Origin: Leucobacter luti
GTDB taxonomy: Bacteria; Actinomycetota; Actinomycetes; Actinomycetales; Microbacteriaceae
Direction of reading: 5' to 3'
DNA: 64,000 nucleotides
Assembly: GCF_004217175.1 (NCBI RefSeq)
Contig: NZ_SHKI01000003.1
Location: 100,984 to 164,983 of the forward strand
Numbering within the stretch: position 1 is the first letter of the stretch; each line of letters starts with the position of its first letter. The notes beneath the pieces are model-generated. The model worked only from the letters and a program-made list of their open reading frames with translations, was not told where the DNA came from and did not search any database. The translations under genes were made by a program, and so were the position numbers. Below are positions 16,056 to 24,594 of this stretch, one piece after another.

Positions 16056-17708
16056 CTACTTGTTGAGCCAGGCGCTGTAGAACGTCGGCCGCCCGACCGA
16101 CTCGGTCGCGAAGCCCTGGAGTGCGTCGGTGAGACCGAACACCTGCGGCTCCTCGAGGATCGGCAGGATGTATGCCTGCTCAGCGAGGCGCTGCTGGGCG
16201 GCGGCAGAGGCGGCGGCCCGGTCCTCCGTGACCGGCTCGGAGGCGACGTCGGCGAGCAGCGAGTCGAGCTCCTCGTCGCCGATGCTGCCGTCGGCGGTGT
16301 CGAGGTTGAGCAGGGTGTTGCGGTTCGCCGAGAAGAACTGTGACTTCAGCACGTCGTAGTCTGCGCGGCCGACCATCGAGTGGTAGACCTGGATCGTGTC
16401 GAGCTCAAGCCGGGCGGCGTCCTGCGCGGCCTGGTCGCCACCGAAGAGCTTCACCTCGACGCCGAGCTTGCCGAGCTGCTCCTGGATCAGGGTCACGACC
16501 TCCTTCGAGCGCGGCTGCGGGAGCGCCTCGTTGAAGGTGAGCGAGAGCCGCGCGCCGTCCTTCTCAAGGATGCCGTCGCTGCCGGCCTTCCAGCCGGCCT
16601 CGTCGAGCAGCTTCGCGGCCAGCTCGGGGTCGTAGACGTAGTACTCGGAGGTGTCCGTGTAGCCGAGCGCCGTTTTGGCGAGCGCGCCGGTCGCGAGCGG
16701 GTAGCTCTCGGTGAACAGGGTGTCGACGATCGCCTCGCGGTCGATCCCGGCGATCAGCGCCTGGCGCACCTTGATGTCTTCGAGCAGCGGGTGGCGGAAC
16801 CGGAAGTTGAGGCCGTTGTTCACGCCGTTGGTCGACGCGGCGACGATGGAGAGCCCGTCGGCGGCGAACTGCGCCTCGTCGGGTGCGTCGATCTGGCGGG
16901 CGAGATCCGCCTGCTTCGAGACGACCGTGCCGACCCGGACGCTGCTCTCGCTCGCGACCACAAAGTTGATGCCGTCGAGGTACGGCCGCCCCTGGTGCTC
17001 CACCGACGGCGGCGCCCAGTCGTAGTCGTCGCGCGCCTCCAGATCGATCTGGGTACCCACCTGCTCGTCAGCGATCACGAACGGACCGCTGCCGACGATG
17101 TCGGTCGCGTTCCCGGGGCCGAAGCCCTCGCTCGTGAGATCGAGCGTCGCGTCGGAGACGAGGCCCGAGTTGATCGTGGAGACCGCCTGCGCGAAGCCCG
17201 GTGAGGGGGCGGTGAAGAAGAACTTCACGGTCGTGTCGTCGACCACTTCGCCGCGGTCGTAGTTGTTGATTGCCTCGGACACGGTGAGCGCGCGGTCCTC
17301 GTCCCCGCCACCGTAGAGGTCGAGGTTCTTGACCACGTTCTCCGCGGTGAGCGGGGTCCCGTCTGAGTAGGTCACGTCGTCACGGAGCGTGAAGGTGTAC
17401 TCGGTCGCGTCGGCGTTCACCTCGGGCAGCGCCGTCGCGATCCACGGCTCGAGCTCGAGGGTCTCGGGGTTCTGGTAGAGCAGCCGGTCGGTCACGTTGT
17501 TAATCACGCCACCGTTCGGGTAGAAGCCGGCGGCCGGCGGGTACAGCGTGTTCCAGGTCTGCGGCTCAAGGTAGGTCAGCGTGCCGCCGGTGACCGGGTC
17601 ACCGGCCGGGGCTGCGCTGCTGTCGGCGCTGGCCGAGCACCCGGCGAGGAGCGCGGTCGTGGCGGCCAGGGAGAGCGCGGCGAGGGCCGAGCGGCGTAAA
17701 CGTGACAT
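16056..17708 (-). CDS. ABC transporter substrate-binding lipoprotein, family 5 (KPN_01854/TIGR04028-like)
   Basis: 550 residues. Lipoprotein signal with lipobox LLAGC at residues 20-24, so it is tethered outside the membrane. Family 5 extracellular solute-binding fold: GGTLTYLEPQTWNTLYP at the mature N-terminus, SGPFVIADEQ, LNFRFRHPLLEDIKVRQALI. It resembles the TIGR04028 group, which co-occurs with the Avi_7169/Avi_7170 proteins (recalled, not searched); the fused homologue of those lies in the same operon. First gene of the operon binding protein, permease, permease, ATPase, CMD fusion, VOC. Substrate unknown: peptide-like or a modified sulfur/nitrogen compound. Confidence 0.88.
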   Translation of the reverse strand: MSRLRRSALAALSLAATTALLAGCSASADSSAAPAGDPVTGGTLTYLEPQTWNTLYPPAAGFYPNGGVINNVTDRLLYQNPETLELEPWIATALPEVNADATEYTFTLRDDVTYSDGTPLTAENVVKNLDLYGGGDEDRALTVSEAINNYDRGEVVDDTTVKFFFTAPSPGFAQAVSTINSGLVSDATLDLTSEGFGPGNATDIVGSGPFVIADEQVGTQIDLEARDDYDWAPPSVEHQGRPYLDGINFVVASESSVRVGTVVSKQADLARQIDAPDEAQFAADGLSIVAASTNGVNNGLNFRFRHPLLEDIKVRQALIAGIDREAIVDTLFTESYPLATGALAKTALGYTDTSEYYVYDPELAAKLLDEAGWKAGSDGILEKDGARLSLTFNEALPQPRSKEVVTLIQEQLGKLGVEVKLFGGDQAAQDAARLELDTIQVYHSMVGRADYDVLKSQFFSANRNTLLNLDTADGSIGDEELDSLLADVASEPVTEDRAAASAAAQQRLAEQAYILPILEEPQVFGLTDALQGFATESVGRPTFYSAWLNK

Positions 17709-17893
17709 GTGTTTCGGTCTCCGGGAGTCTGAGTGGGTGAGCGCAAGACATGCGCTGTACTTCTACGAGGTATTGCCAGACGTTATTGTTCCATGCCCGG
17801 CGCCGAGCACACAAACCGCGCCGCACACGCCCCGTCACACGGCGTAACCCCCGCACCCCCGCCCACCGGGGACCCAGCAACCCCAAGCTAGAG

Positions 17894-17908
17894 TTATGAG
17901 AAGCATAA
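17894..17908. promoter_or_regulatory. Small AT-rich dyad in the divergent ABC/FAD promoter region
   Basis: TTATG-N5-CATAA at 17894-17908 stands out in a GC-rich 231-bp divergent gap (17709-17939), 32 bases before the FAD protein start. CATAAT inside it could be a -10 box. Operator or promoter function is a guess. Confidence 0.3.
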
Positions 17909-17939
17909 TTGAGACGAAAGCGATCCGGACCCAGACACC

Positions 17940-20036
17940 ATGCCCCACACCCCTGTGCGCACGCATTCGACCGCCGCCACGAGCATCGCCATCGTGGGAC
18001 TCGGACCGCGGGGCACCTCGCTCATCGAGCGCCTCGGCGCCCACCTCGACGCGGCCGCCGCGCGGGGCGACGCACGCGCGGACGCCCCGCTCGATCTGCA
18101 CCTGATCGACGATGCGCAGGCGGGCGCCGGGCGGATCTGGCGCACCGACCAAACGCGCGAGCTGTGCATGAACACGCTCGCCGACGCGGTCACGCTCTTC
18201 ACCGAGCCCGGCAGCACGGTCACAGGGCCGATCCGCCAGGGACCGACGCTCTACGAGTGGGCACTGCTGGTGCGCGACGGCGCGAGCGCCGCCGTCCCCG
18301 CGGCGCACGCGGCCGCGTTCTCGGCGCACCCAACGCGGCAGGGGCTCGCCGCGGACTACCGCGCCGAGCTCGCCGAGCTTCGCCCCGAGTCTCACCCGAG
18401 CCGGGCGCTCTACGGCGAGTACCTGGTCTGGTGCTTCGACCGCGCCATCGCCGCGCTCCCCGCGAGCGTGCGCGTGGTGCACCACCGCGCCCGCGCCGAG
18501 CGTATCGCCCGAGTCGATGGCCGCGAGCGCCTCACCCTCGACACCGGCGCAACCGTGGCCGCCGACGCCGCCATTCTCGCCACCGGCTGGCTGCCGCGCA
18601 CGAGCACCCCGGCGGAGCGGGCGATCGAGGCGAAGCTTGCGGATCACCCCGGCCTCACCTGGGTGCGACAGGGCAGCCCCGTCGATCAGGACCTCAGCGG
18701 GGTCCCCGCGGGCGAGCCGGTGATCGTGCGCGGGCTCGGCATGGGATTCTTCGACACGATGGCGCTGCTCACCATCGGCCGCGGCGGCGTCTTCACCCCG
18801 GATCCGGCTGCGCCGGGCGGACTGCGCTACGCGCCGTCGGGTCACGAGCCGATTATCCACGTGACCTCGCACCGCGGCGTCCCCTTCCGCGCAAAGTCGC
18901 TGTATCGCTCGCTCCCGCCGCGGGCGGCGCAGACGCTGCTGCGGGAAGTCGAGTGGGACTCGATCCCCCGCCCCATCAACTTCGACCAGCTCCTGTGGCC
19001 GCGCATCGTGGGCGACGGCTTCATCGCGCACGCCACCGCGCTGCGCGAGATCCGCCCGGAGGCACTTGGAACCGACGCTGCGCGCGCCGACGCTGCGCTC
19101 GGTGCCATCGCCGACGCGGTCCGCACCGCGATCGCCCCGATTCTCGCCGGCGCAGCGTCGGCCGCCCCCACCGCGACCGTCGACGCCGTGGCCGCCGCCG
19201 TCGCACCGCACATCCCCAGCCCGGCCGACCGCTTCGATCTTGCCGGGGAGCTCACCCCGGTCGACGTCGCCTTCAGCGGCCCGGCAGCGTTTGACGCCTG
19301 GGTCGCCGAGCGCGTCGCCGCCGACCTGCGCGCGGCCGAGCAGGGCCGGGCCAACGCGCTCAAGGCCGGGCTCTGGTCGATCAGCTCGGCGCGGGCAGTC
19401 TCGAGCCGGATCGGAACGCTCGGCGGATTCGACGCGGAGTCGCGCCGCGGGGGCTACGCGCTCCTCCTCGCCGTTGGCGGGATGGTCGGCTCGGGTCCGC
19501 CCGCGTTCCGCAGCAGCCAGCTCCTCGCGCTCGCGAGCGCGGGGATCGTGCACTTCATCGGGCCGGAAGCCGCGCTCACCGTCGACGATCGCGGGTTCGT
19601 CGCGAGCTCGCCGCTCGTCGCGGGATCCGAGGTGGTCGCCCCCGCGCTCATCGACGCCTGGATGCACTTCCACCGCCTCGCCGAGACCGCCGATCCGCTG
19701 AGCCACAGCCTCGTCGAGGCCGGGCGCGCACGGCCGTTCACGGTCGCGGCTCGGGCGAGCGGGCCGGCTGCCGGCACGCGCCTCACGACCGGCGGCATCG
19801 ACATCGACGGGCCCACCGGCCGTCTCCGCGGCGCCGACGGCACGGTGGACGCCGCGGTGCACGCCTCGGGCATCCCCGTCGACGAGACGCTGCACGACAC
19901 GGTCATCAGCCCGATGCCCGGCACCGATCCGTTCATGCTGCGCGAGACCGACCGCGTCGCGCTGAGCACCCTCGAGGCCGCCCTCGCGGCGACCGCGGCA
20001 CCCACACTCACCAGCACAGGAGCCACGCATGACTGA
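17940..20036 (+). CDS. FAD/NAD(P)-binding protein (PF13454-type)
   Basis: 698 residues. N-terminal dinucleotide-binding motif AIVGLGPRGTSLIERL at residues 17-32, characteristic of the FAD_NAD_binding (PF13454) family; GAGRIWRTDQTRELCMNT follows, and ILATGW (about 216) is the second flavin/NADP motif. A late segment GGIDIDGPTGRL and HASGIPVDETLHDT closes the protein. Soluble, no signal peptide. Relatives are predicted flavin oxygenases without known substrate. It overlaps the SDR gene by 8 bases and is divergent from the ABC importer, which suggests that the importer brings in what these two oxidoreductases act on. Start ATG 17940 is the first in frame. Confidence 0.8.
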   Translation: MPHTPVRTHSTAATSIAIVGLGPRGTSLIERLGAHLDAAAARGDARADAPLDLHLIDDAQAGAGRIWRTDQTRELCMNTLADAVTLFTEPGSTVTGPIRQGPTLYEWALLVRDGASAAVPAAHAAAFSAHPTRQGLAADYRAELAELRPESHPSRALYGEYLVWCFDRAIAALPASVRVVHHRARAERIARVDGRERLTLDTGATVAADAAILATGWLPRTSTPAERAIEAKLADHPGLTWVRQGSPVDQDLSGVPAGEPVIVRGLGMGFFDTMALLTIGRGGVFTPDPAAPGGLRYAPSGHEPIIHVTSHRGVPFRAKSLYRSLPPRAAQTLLREVEWDSIPRPINFDQLLWPRIVGDGFIAHATALREIRPEALGTDAARADAALGAIADAVRTAIAPILAGAASAAPTATVDAVAAAVAPHIPSPADRFDLAGELTPVDVAFSGPAAFDAWVAERVAADLRAAEQGRANALKAGLWSISSARAVSSRIGTLGGFDAESRRGGYALLLAVGGMVGSGPPAFRSSQLLALASAGIVHFIGPEAALTVDDRGFVASSPLVAGSEVVAPALIDAWMHFHRLAETADPLSHSLVEAGRARPFTVAARASGPAAGTRLTTGGIDIDGPTGRLRGADGTVDAAVHASGIPVDETLHDTVISPMPGTDPFMLRETDRVALSTLEAALAATAAPTLTSTGATHD

Positions 20037-20769
20037 CCACACCCCCGTAGCACTCGTCACCGGCGCGACCGGCGGGATGGGGTCTGAGATCGTGCGCGAG
20101 CTCGCGCGCACCCACCGCGTGATCGCAGTGGGCCGCGACGCGGAGCGCCTCGCCGCCGTGGCCGCGCAGGCCACCGCCGCGACCGGCGGCGAATCGGCGG
20201 GCGGCGCCGGGTCGGCGGGCGTCGAGACCTGGGAGCTTGAGCTCACCGACGCGGCGGCCCTCGCGGCGCGCGTGGCGCAGCTCGACCGGCTCGACCTGCT
20301 CGTGCAGGCCGCGGCGATCGCCCAGCCGTTCAGCGTGGAGTCCGCGCGCCCCGCTGACTGGGAGCGGCACTTCGCGGTGAATGTCACCGCCCCGGCCGAG
20401 CTGACTCGCCTCGCGCTGCCGCTGCTGCGCGCCGCTGCCGGCACGATCGTGTTCATCGGCTCGGGCGCCGGCACCCGACCCGTGCCCGGCAACGTCGTGT
20501 ATTCAGCGAGCAAGCACGCGCTGCGCGGGCTCGCGGATGCGCTGCGCATCGAGGAGGAGCCGCACCGCATCCGCGTCGTCACGCTGGCCCCCGGCCAGAC
20601 CGACACCGCAATGCTCCGCAGCTCGGTCCCCGCCGCCGACTACGACGCGGCCCGCTACATCAGGCCGGAGTCGGTCGCCGGCGCGCTCCGCTTCGTGGTT
20701 GACGCCCCGGCCGACGTGCAGATCACCGACATCGCGGTACGCCCCCGGCAGGAGATCGCCCGGCTGTAG
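20029..20769 (+). CDS. Short-chain dehydrogenase/reductase
   Basis: 246 residues. Classical SDR: cofactor motif TGATGGMGSE (residues 11-20), NVTAPAEL, catalytic serine in FIGSGAG, and YSASK (Tyr/Lys pair at about 158-162). Arg after the first strand (VGRDAERL) suggests NADP(H) preference. Cytoplasmic oxidoreductase of unknown substrate, translationally coupled to the FAD protein. Confidence 0.9.
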   Translation: MTDHTPVALVTGATGGMGSEIVRELARTHRVIAVGRDAERLAAVAAQATAATGGESAGGAGSAGVETWELELTDAAALAARVAQLDRLDLLVQAAAIAQPFSVESARPADWERHFAVNVTAPAELTRLALPLLRAAAGTIVFIGSGAGTRPVPGNVVYSASKHALRGLADALRIEEEPHRIRVVTLAPGQTDTAMLRSSVPAADYDAARYIRPESVAGALRFVVDAPADVQITDIAVRPRQEIARL

Positions 20770-20770
20770 C

Positions 20771-20799
20771 GCCGGCACCCGCCGCGGGCGGGTGCCGGC
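20771..20799. terminator. Bidirectional hairpin terminator
   Basis: Perfect 13-bp stem (20771-20783 with 20787-20799), 3-nt loop, between the convergent SDR and beta-propeller genes; begins two bases after the SDR stop. Confidence 0.7.
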
Positions 20800-20809
20800 T
20801 GGACCGAGC

Positions 20810-22774
20810 CTAGCGCGCGGTGGTTCGGCGGCGCAGCACGATCACGGCCCCGAAACCGAGCAGCACGAGCCCGGCACCGAGCAGCCAGAGCGGATCCGCC
20901 GCGCCCGTCTGCGCAAGCTGGGCGCTTCCGGCGCCGGCCTGCGTCTGCGCCGGAGCATCCGCTGAGCCGCTCGTTCCGGGCTGCGCGTCGTCCGTCGCGC
21001 CCGGGGCCGTGGTATCCGGGTTCGTGGTGTCCGGGCCGGTCGTGTCCGGGTTCGACGTGTCCGGGTTTGACGTACCCGGCGGGGTCACCGGCGGGGCTAC
21101 GGGCGGCGTCACCGGTGGCGTCACAGCCGCGTTCGCGGTCACGGTCAGCGGGAATTCGCGGGTGTCAGAGCCGAACACGTCGGTCACGGTCACAGTGAGT
21201 ACGTAATCGCCCTCGGCCTCTGGGGTGCCCGAGAGCACACCGGTTGCCGGGTCGAGCGCGAGCCCGACGGGAAGCCCGGGGGTCGTCCGCGTCATGCCGT
21301 CAACAGACCACTGCAGATCCGCCTGACCACTCGCCGTGATCGCCGTGTCCTCGTACGCCTCGCCGACGACGCCCGCGGGAAGCGGGGTGTCCAGCGTAAT
21401 CGCCGGGGCGGGGGTAACGATTCGTGCCGCAGCGCTCTCTCCAGATGCGCCCCAGAACGCATCCGACCAGCGCACGCGATAGCTCTGCGCGAGAGTCTCC
21501 GCGTTCACCGCGACCGCGAGTTCGTCGCCGGTCGCGCCGGGTACGTCCGCCCACTCGACACCGTCGTCGGAGCTTTGCCACTGCAGAGCTCCGCCGCCGC
21601 GCGGCTTGATTCCGGTTACCGCGGTGGTGAAGACCGCTTCGCCCTCCAACGCAGTGATCGCGACGTCCGCCGGATCAGTCACGCCCGGCGCGTACACGAT
21701 CGACACTGTGCTGCCTTTGACGCCGTTCGACCAGCCGGCGTTCGCGGACAAGAGGTCTCCAGTGGCAGGGTTCGAGGACAGCGAGAATGGAGCGGTCGGA
21801 GTCGCACGGTAGCTCTCGGAGCGCGCTCCGGTATCGAAGTTCGCCGACATGATCATGTCCCAGTACGGCACGTTGCCGTACGCCCGATTGTGTTCGTCCG
21901 ATCCAACGATCATCGCCATCGGGTTTCCCACGGGCGCCGAAGCGAGCAAGACACCGCTCGCGGGATCGAGCACGCCGAGCCGTGATCCCGTCGAGTCAGA
22001 CACGTACAGGCGGGAGGGGTCAGTGTCGTAGCTCAGATCGCCCACGCTCGTAAAGTTCGGCAGAGCGATCGCGCGCTGAATAGTGAGGTCGTCCGCACCG
22101 ACGACCTGGATCACTTTCTCCCCACCGACCAGCAGTTCGGCTCCGTCGGCGGCGAACGTGAGTCCGTGGTAGTTCGTGCCCGGCACCTGCCCCTTGGCGA
22201 GCACCGTCCCGTCTGCCGGATCGAGTCTCGCGAGCTGCCCGTCGAGGCCGAGTGCGTAGAGGCGCTCACCGTCCGCCGAGACGGCGAGCCGCTGGGGGTA
22301 GCGGACACTCGATGCGAAGCTCCTCGCGAGGGAGCGGGTGGCAAGATCGACCACCGCGATCTGCCCGTCGCTCAGCACGAGATAGGCGGCGGCTCCGTCG
22401 GGTGACAGTTCGATGAACCTGCCACCCTCGGCCGGCAAGGCGATGCTGCCGGTGACGGTTTCCGCGGCCAGGTCGAGAAAATGCAGCGTGCTGTCGGTTC
22501 GCGTCGTTACCAGGCCGGTCGCGCCGTCGAGCGGCGCAACAAAGTCGCTGGGCTGCACGTCCGCACCGATGAAGACCTCGGTCTGCACCTTCGCGGTGAA
22601 CGCGGTGGCGCTCCGTGAGTCAACCGGACGCTGCTCAGCGTTCGCCAGCGCCGGTGAGCCGAGCATGGGCACGATCGCAAGCGCGAGCGCCGTGCCGATT
22701 CCAAGAATCCGGCCGTTCTTGGGGGCGCGAGAGCGGCGGCGAACGGTGTGAGTGGGGGGAGCTTCGACTGTCAA
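20810..22774 (-). CDS. Wall-anchored beta-propeller protein with Ig-like domains (LAQTG)
   Basis: 654 residues. TTG start at 22774 is chosen because AAGGAAA lies 4-5 bases upstream and the signal peptide (RRRSRAPKNG, hydrophobic core, SPALANA cleavage site) follows at once; longer readings add a spurious Arg-rich leader. About residues 60-370 are YVTN/PQQ-like propeller blades (DSTLHFLDLAAETV, GGRFIELSPDG, YPQRLAVSADGERLYALG). An Ig-type segment and a putative Ig domain (GLALDPATGVLSGTPEAEGD) follow. A Thr/Pro/Asp repeat linker (NPDTTGPDTT) leads to LAQTG, a membrane segment and RRRTTAR. LAxTG fits a class E sortase. Probable adhesion or binding protein on the cell wall; ligand unknown. Confidence 0.85.
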   Translation of the reverse strand: MTVEAPPTHTVRRRSRAPKNGRILGIGTALALAIVPMLGSPALANAEQRPVDSRSATAFTAKVQTEVFIGADVQPSDFVAPLDGATGLVTTRTDSTLHFLDLAAETVTGSIALPAEGGRFIELSPDGAAAYLVLSDGQIAVVDLATRSLARSFASSVRYPQRLAVSADGERLYALGLDGQLARLDPADGTVLAKGQVPGTNYHGLTFAADGAELLVGGEKVIQVVGADDLTIQRAIALPNFTSVGDLSYDTDPSRLYVSDSTGSRLGVLDPASGVLLASAPVGNPMAMIVGSDEHNRAYGNVPYWDMIMSANFDTGARSESYRATPTAPFSLSSNPATGDLLSANAGWSNGVKGSTVSIVYAPGVTDPADVAITALEGEAVFTTAVTGIKPRGGGALQWQSSDDGVEWADVPGATGDELAVAVNAETLAQSYRVRWSDAFWGASGESAAARIVTPAPAITLDTPLPAGVVGEAYEDTAITASGQADLQWSVDGMTRTTPGLPVGLALDPATGVLSGTPEAEGDYVLTVTVTDVFGSDTREFPLTVTANAAVTPPVTPPVAPPVTPPGTSNPDTSNPDTTGPDTTNPDTTAPGATDDAQPGTSGSADAPAQTQAGAGSAQLAQTGAADPLWLLGAGLVLLGFGAVIVLRRRTTAR

Positions 22775-23097
22775 GATTTCCTTACTCGCGGTGCGCCGAG
22801 AGGTCGACCGAGGTCGCCCCCTAGACGCGGCGGACTGCACGGCCTCGGAGACGCGGCGGCGGCGGCGCTTCGTGCGCCCGCTCAACACTCCGCGTATGAG
22901 ACCGAGGCTAGCCGCGCGTACCAGCCCCCGGCGGGCGGTCCGGAAGTAGCCGTGCTCGGGCCTGTCCGGTGCAGTGGAGGCGGGCGACAGGCTGCGTGCA
23001 CCGAGTGAACCGACACCCGTGCACGGTGGTGGTGTGTACGTGCACAAGCGCGGATGCCGCGACGCCCGCCGATCCCCGGCCAGCGCCGCTCCGCGCC
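22775..23097. other. Non-coding gap upstream of the beta-propeller gene
   Basis: 323 bases. I see no convincing gene. It should hold the promoter of the propeller gene and the 3' end of the permease transcript. GTGCAC occurs three times (near 22995, 23019 and 23040), two of them forming a loose inverted repeat; no clear -35/-10 pair found. Confidence 0.5.
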
Positions 23098-24546
23098 CTA
23101 CCGCGGCTCGACGGCGGGCGTCGCCGCCGCGGACCCGGTTTCACTCCCGCCGTCCGCTGCGTTCCCGCCCCGCGCCGCACGCACGCGCACGAGCACGAGG
23201 TACACGGCCGCGGTCACCACGAAGCCGACCAGCCAGGCGATGTCGATGTTGCGCAGCGGCGCCGCCATCGGACCAGTGAACAGCGGGGTGATCATGAACG
23301 GCACCTGCGCCGCGAAGCCGATGGCGTAGCTCCACAGGCCCACCGCGTTCCAGCGACCGTACTCCCCGCCCTCCCGATTGAAGAGTTCCCCGATCGCGTA
23401 GTCGCCCTTCTTCACGATGAAGTAGTCGGCCAGGTTGATCGCCGACCACGGGATCAGCACGTACAGCAGGAGCGACAGGAAGCTCTCGAACATCGTCATG
23501 AAGTCGCCCTGCCCGAGCAGCGCGATGAGTGTCGCACCAACGCCGCTCACGATCGTGGTCACCACGCGGGTGCGGGAGGTGATGATCACGTTGCGGAACG
23601 TTGACTGGATCCCGGTCAGCGCGTTCATCACCGCCGAGTAGAGCTCGACCCCGTTGATGAGGGCGGAGCTCACCGCAAAGATGATGAGCACGACGAGTCC
23701 GATCGTGCCGAGGTGCTCGCCGAGCGCGGCGAGCGGATTTTCCGGGCTCGCGGCACCGAGCAGCACGCCGAGCGTCATGACGAACACCGAGCTCAGCACG
23801 AGCCCCAGGTAGGTGCTCCAGAACGCGGCCTTGGGTCCCGTCGTCTTCGGCAGGTACCTGGTGTAGTCGGAGACGTACGGGGCGTAGGCGAGCTGCCACA
23901 CGATCCCGATCGCGAGCATCGCGAAGAAGCCCTCGAAGGTGAACTCGGCGTCGGCGCGCAGGCCGGAAACCTCGGGCTGCAACCACAGCAGCACCATCGA
24001 CACCGTCACGGCGAGCGCGATCACGATCGAGAGGTAGACCATGGTCTTGCGCAGCAGGTCGTAGCCGAAGACGCAGAGCACGATCCCGATCACCGCGAAA
24101 CCGAGGATCGCTAGCGAGCCGTTGAAATCGGGGAACACCGCCAGCAGCGCATCGCGCGCCACGATCAGGATGCTCGCAAAGAAGCCGATGAACATGATGA
24201 AGGCGATCAGCGCGAACAGGCTGCCGCCCATGTATCCGAACTGAGCGCGCGCCTGCAGCATCTGCGGGATCCCGAGGTGCGGCCCCTGCGAGGCGTGGAG
24301 GGCCGATCCGAACGCCCCCAGCACGTTGCCGAGTAGGATCGCGGCGATGCTCCAGCCGATCGGGAGGCCGTACGCACCGCTCGCGACTGCGCCGGTTACG
24401 ACGGTGAGCGGCATCATGTTGAGCCCCACCCAGATCGCGAACAGCGACCAGCTGGTGCCGGTGCGCTGGTCCTCGGGGATCGGGAGGATGTGCTGTTGCT
24501 CGAATCGCACGAATGACTTCGTGACGACGGGTGGTTCCTGGGTCAT
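23098..24546 (-). CDS. NCS1-family permease (purine/pyrimidine/hydantoin-type), paralogue 1
   Basis: 482 residues, about 12 membrane segments. Family motifs: an N-terminal GTSWSLFAIWVGLNMMPLTV, ASQGPHLGIPQMLQARAQFG, and YAPYVSDYTRYLP. NCS1 carriers import cytosine, allantoin, hydantoins, purines or thiamine with a cation. About half the residues appear shared with the second NCS1 gene at 26250-27692 by eye, so the two are paralogues flanking the amidohydrolase gene. Start ATG has GAGGAG upstream. It lies downstream of the amidohydrolase with a 48-base gap, same operon. Confidence 0.9.
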   Translation of the reverse strand: MTQEPPVVTKSFVRFEQQHILPIPEDQRTGTSWSLFAIWVGLNMMPLTVVTGAVASGAYGLPIGWSIAAILLGNVLGAFGSALHASQGPHLGIPQMLQARAQFGYMGGSLFALIAFIMFIGFFASILIVARDALLAVFPDFNGSLAILGFAVIGIVLCVFGYDLLRKTMVYLSIVIALAVTVSMVLLWLQPEVSGLRADAEFTFEGFFAMLAIGIVWQLAYAPYVSDYTRYLPKTTGPKAAFWSTYLGLVLSSVFVMTLGVLLGAASPENPLAALGEHLGTIGLVVLIIFAVSSALINGVELYSAVMNALTGIQSTFRNVIITSRTRVVTTIVSGVGATLIALLGQGDFMTMFESFLSLLLYVLIPWSAINLADYFIVKKGDYAIGELFNREGGEYGRWNAVGLWSYAIGFAAQVPFMITPLFTGPMAAPLRNIDIAWLVGFVVTAAVYLVLVRVRAARGGNAADGGSETGSAAATPAVEPR

Positions 24547-24594
24547 GATTCTCCTCGTTCGGTGGGCGCCCCGGCGGGACCGGGGCAGAGTGCC

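Noticed and set aside
17835..20606. 923-residue minus-strand open frame
   Set aside because: It is antisense to the FAD protein and SDR, both with clear family motifs; the composition is Arg/Gly/Ala-rich with no motif. High GC makes such shadow frames long.
22775..23047. N-terminal extension of the beta-propeller protein to 23047
   Set aside because: It would put about 90 Arg-rich residues before a clear signal peptide; TTG 22774 has a good ribosome site.
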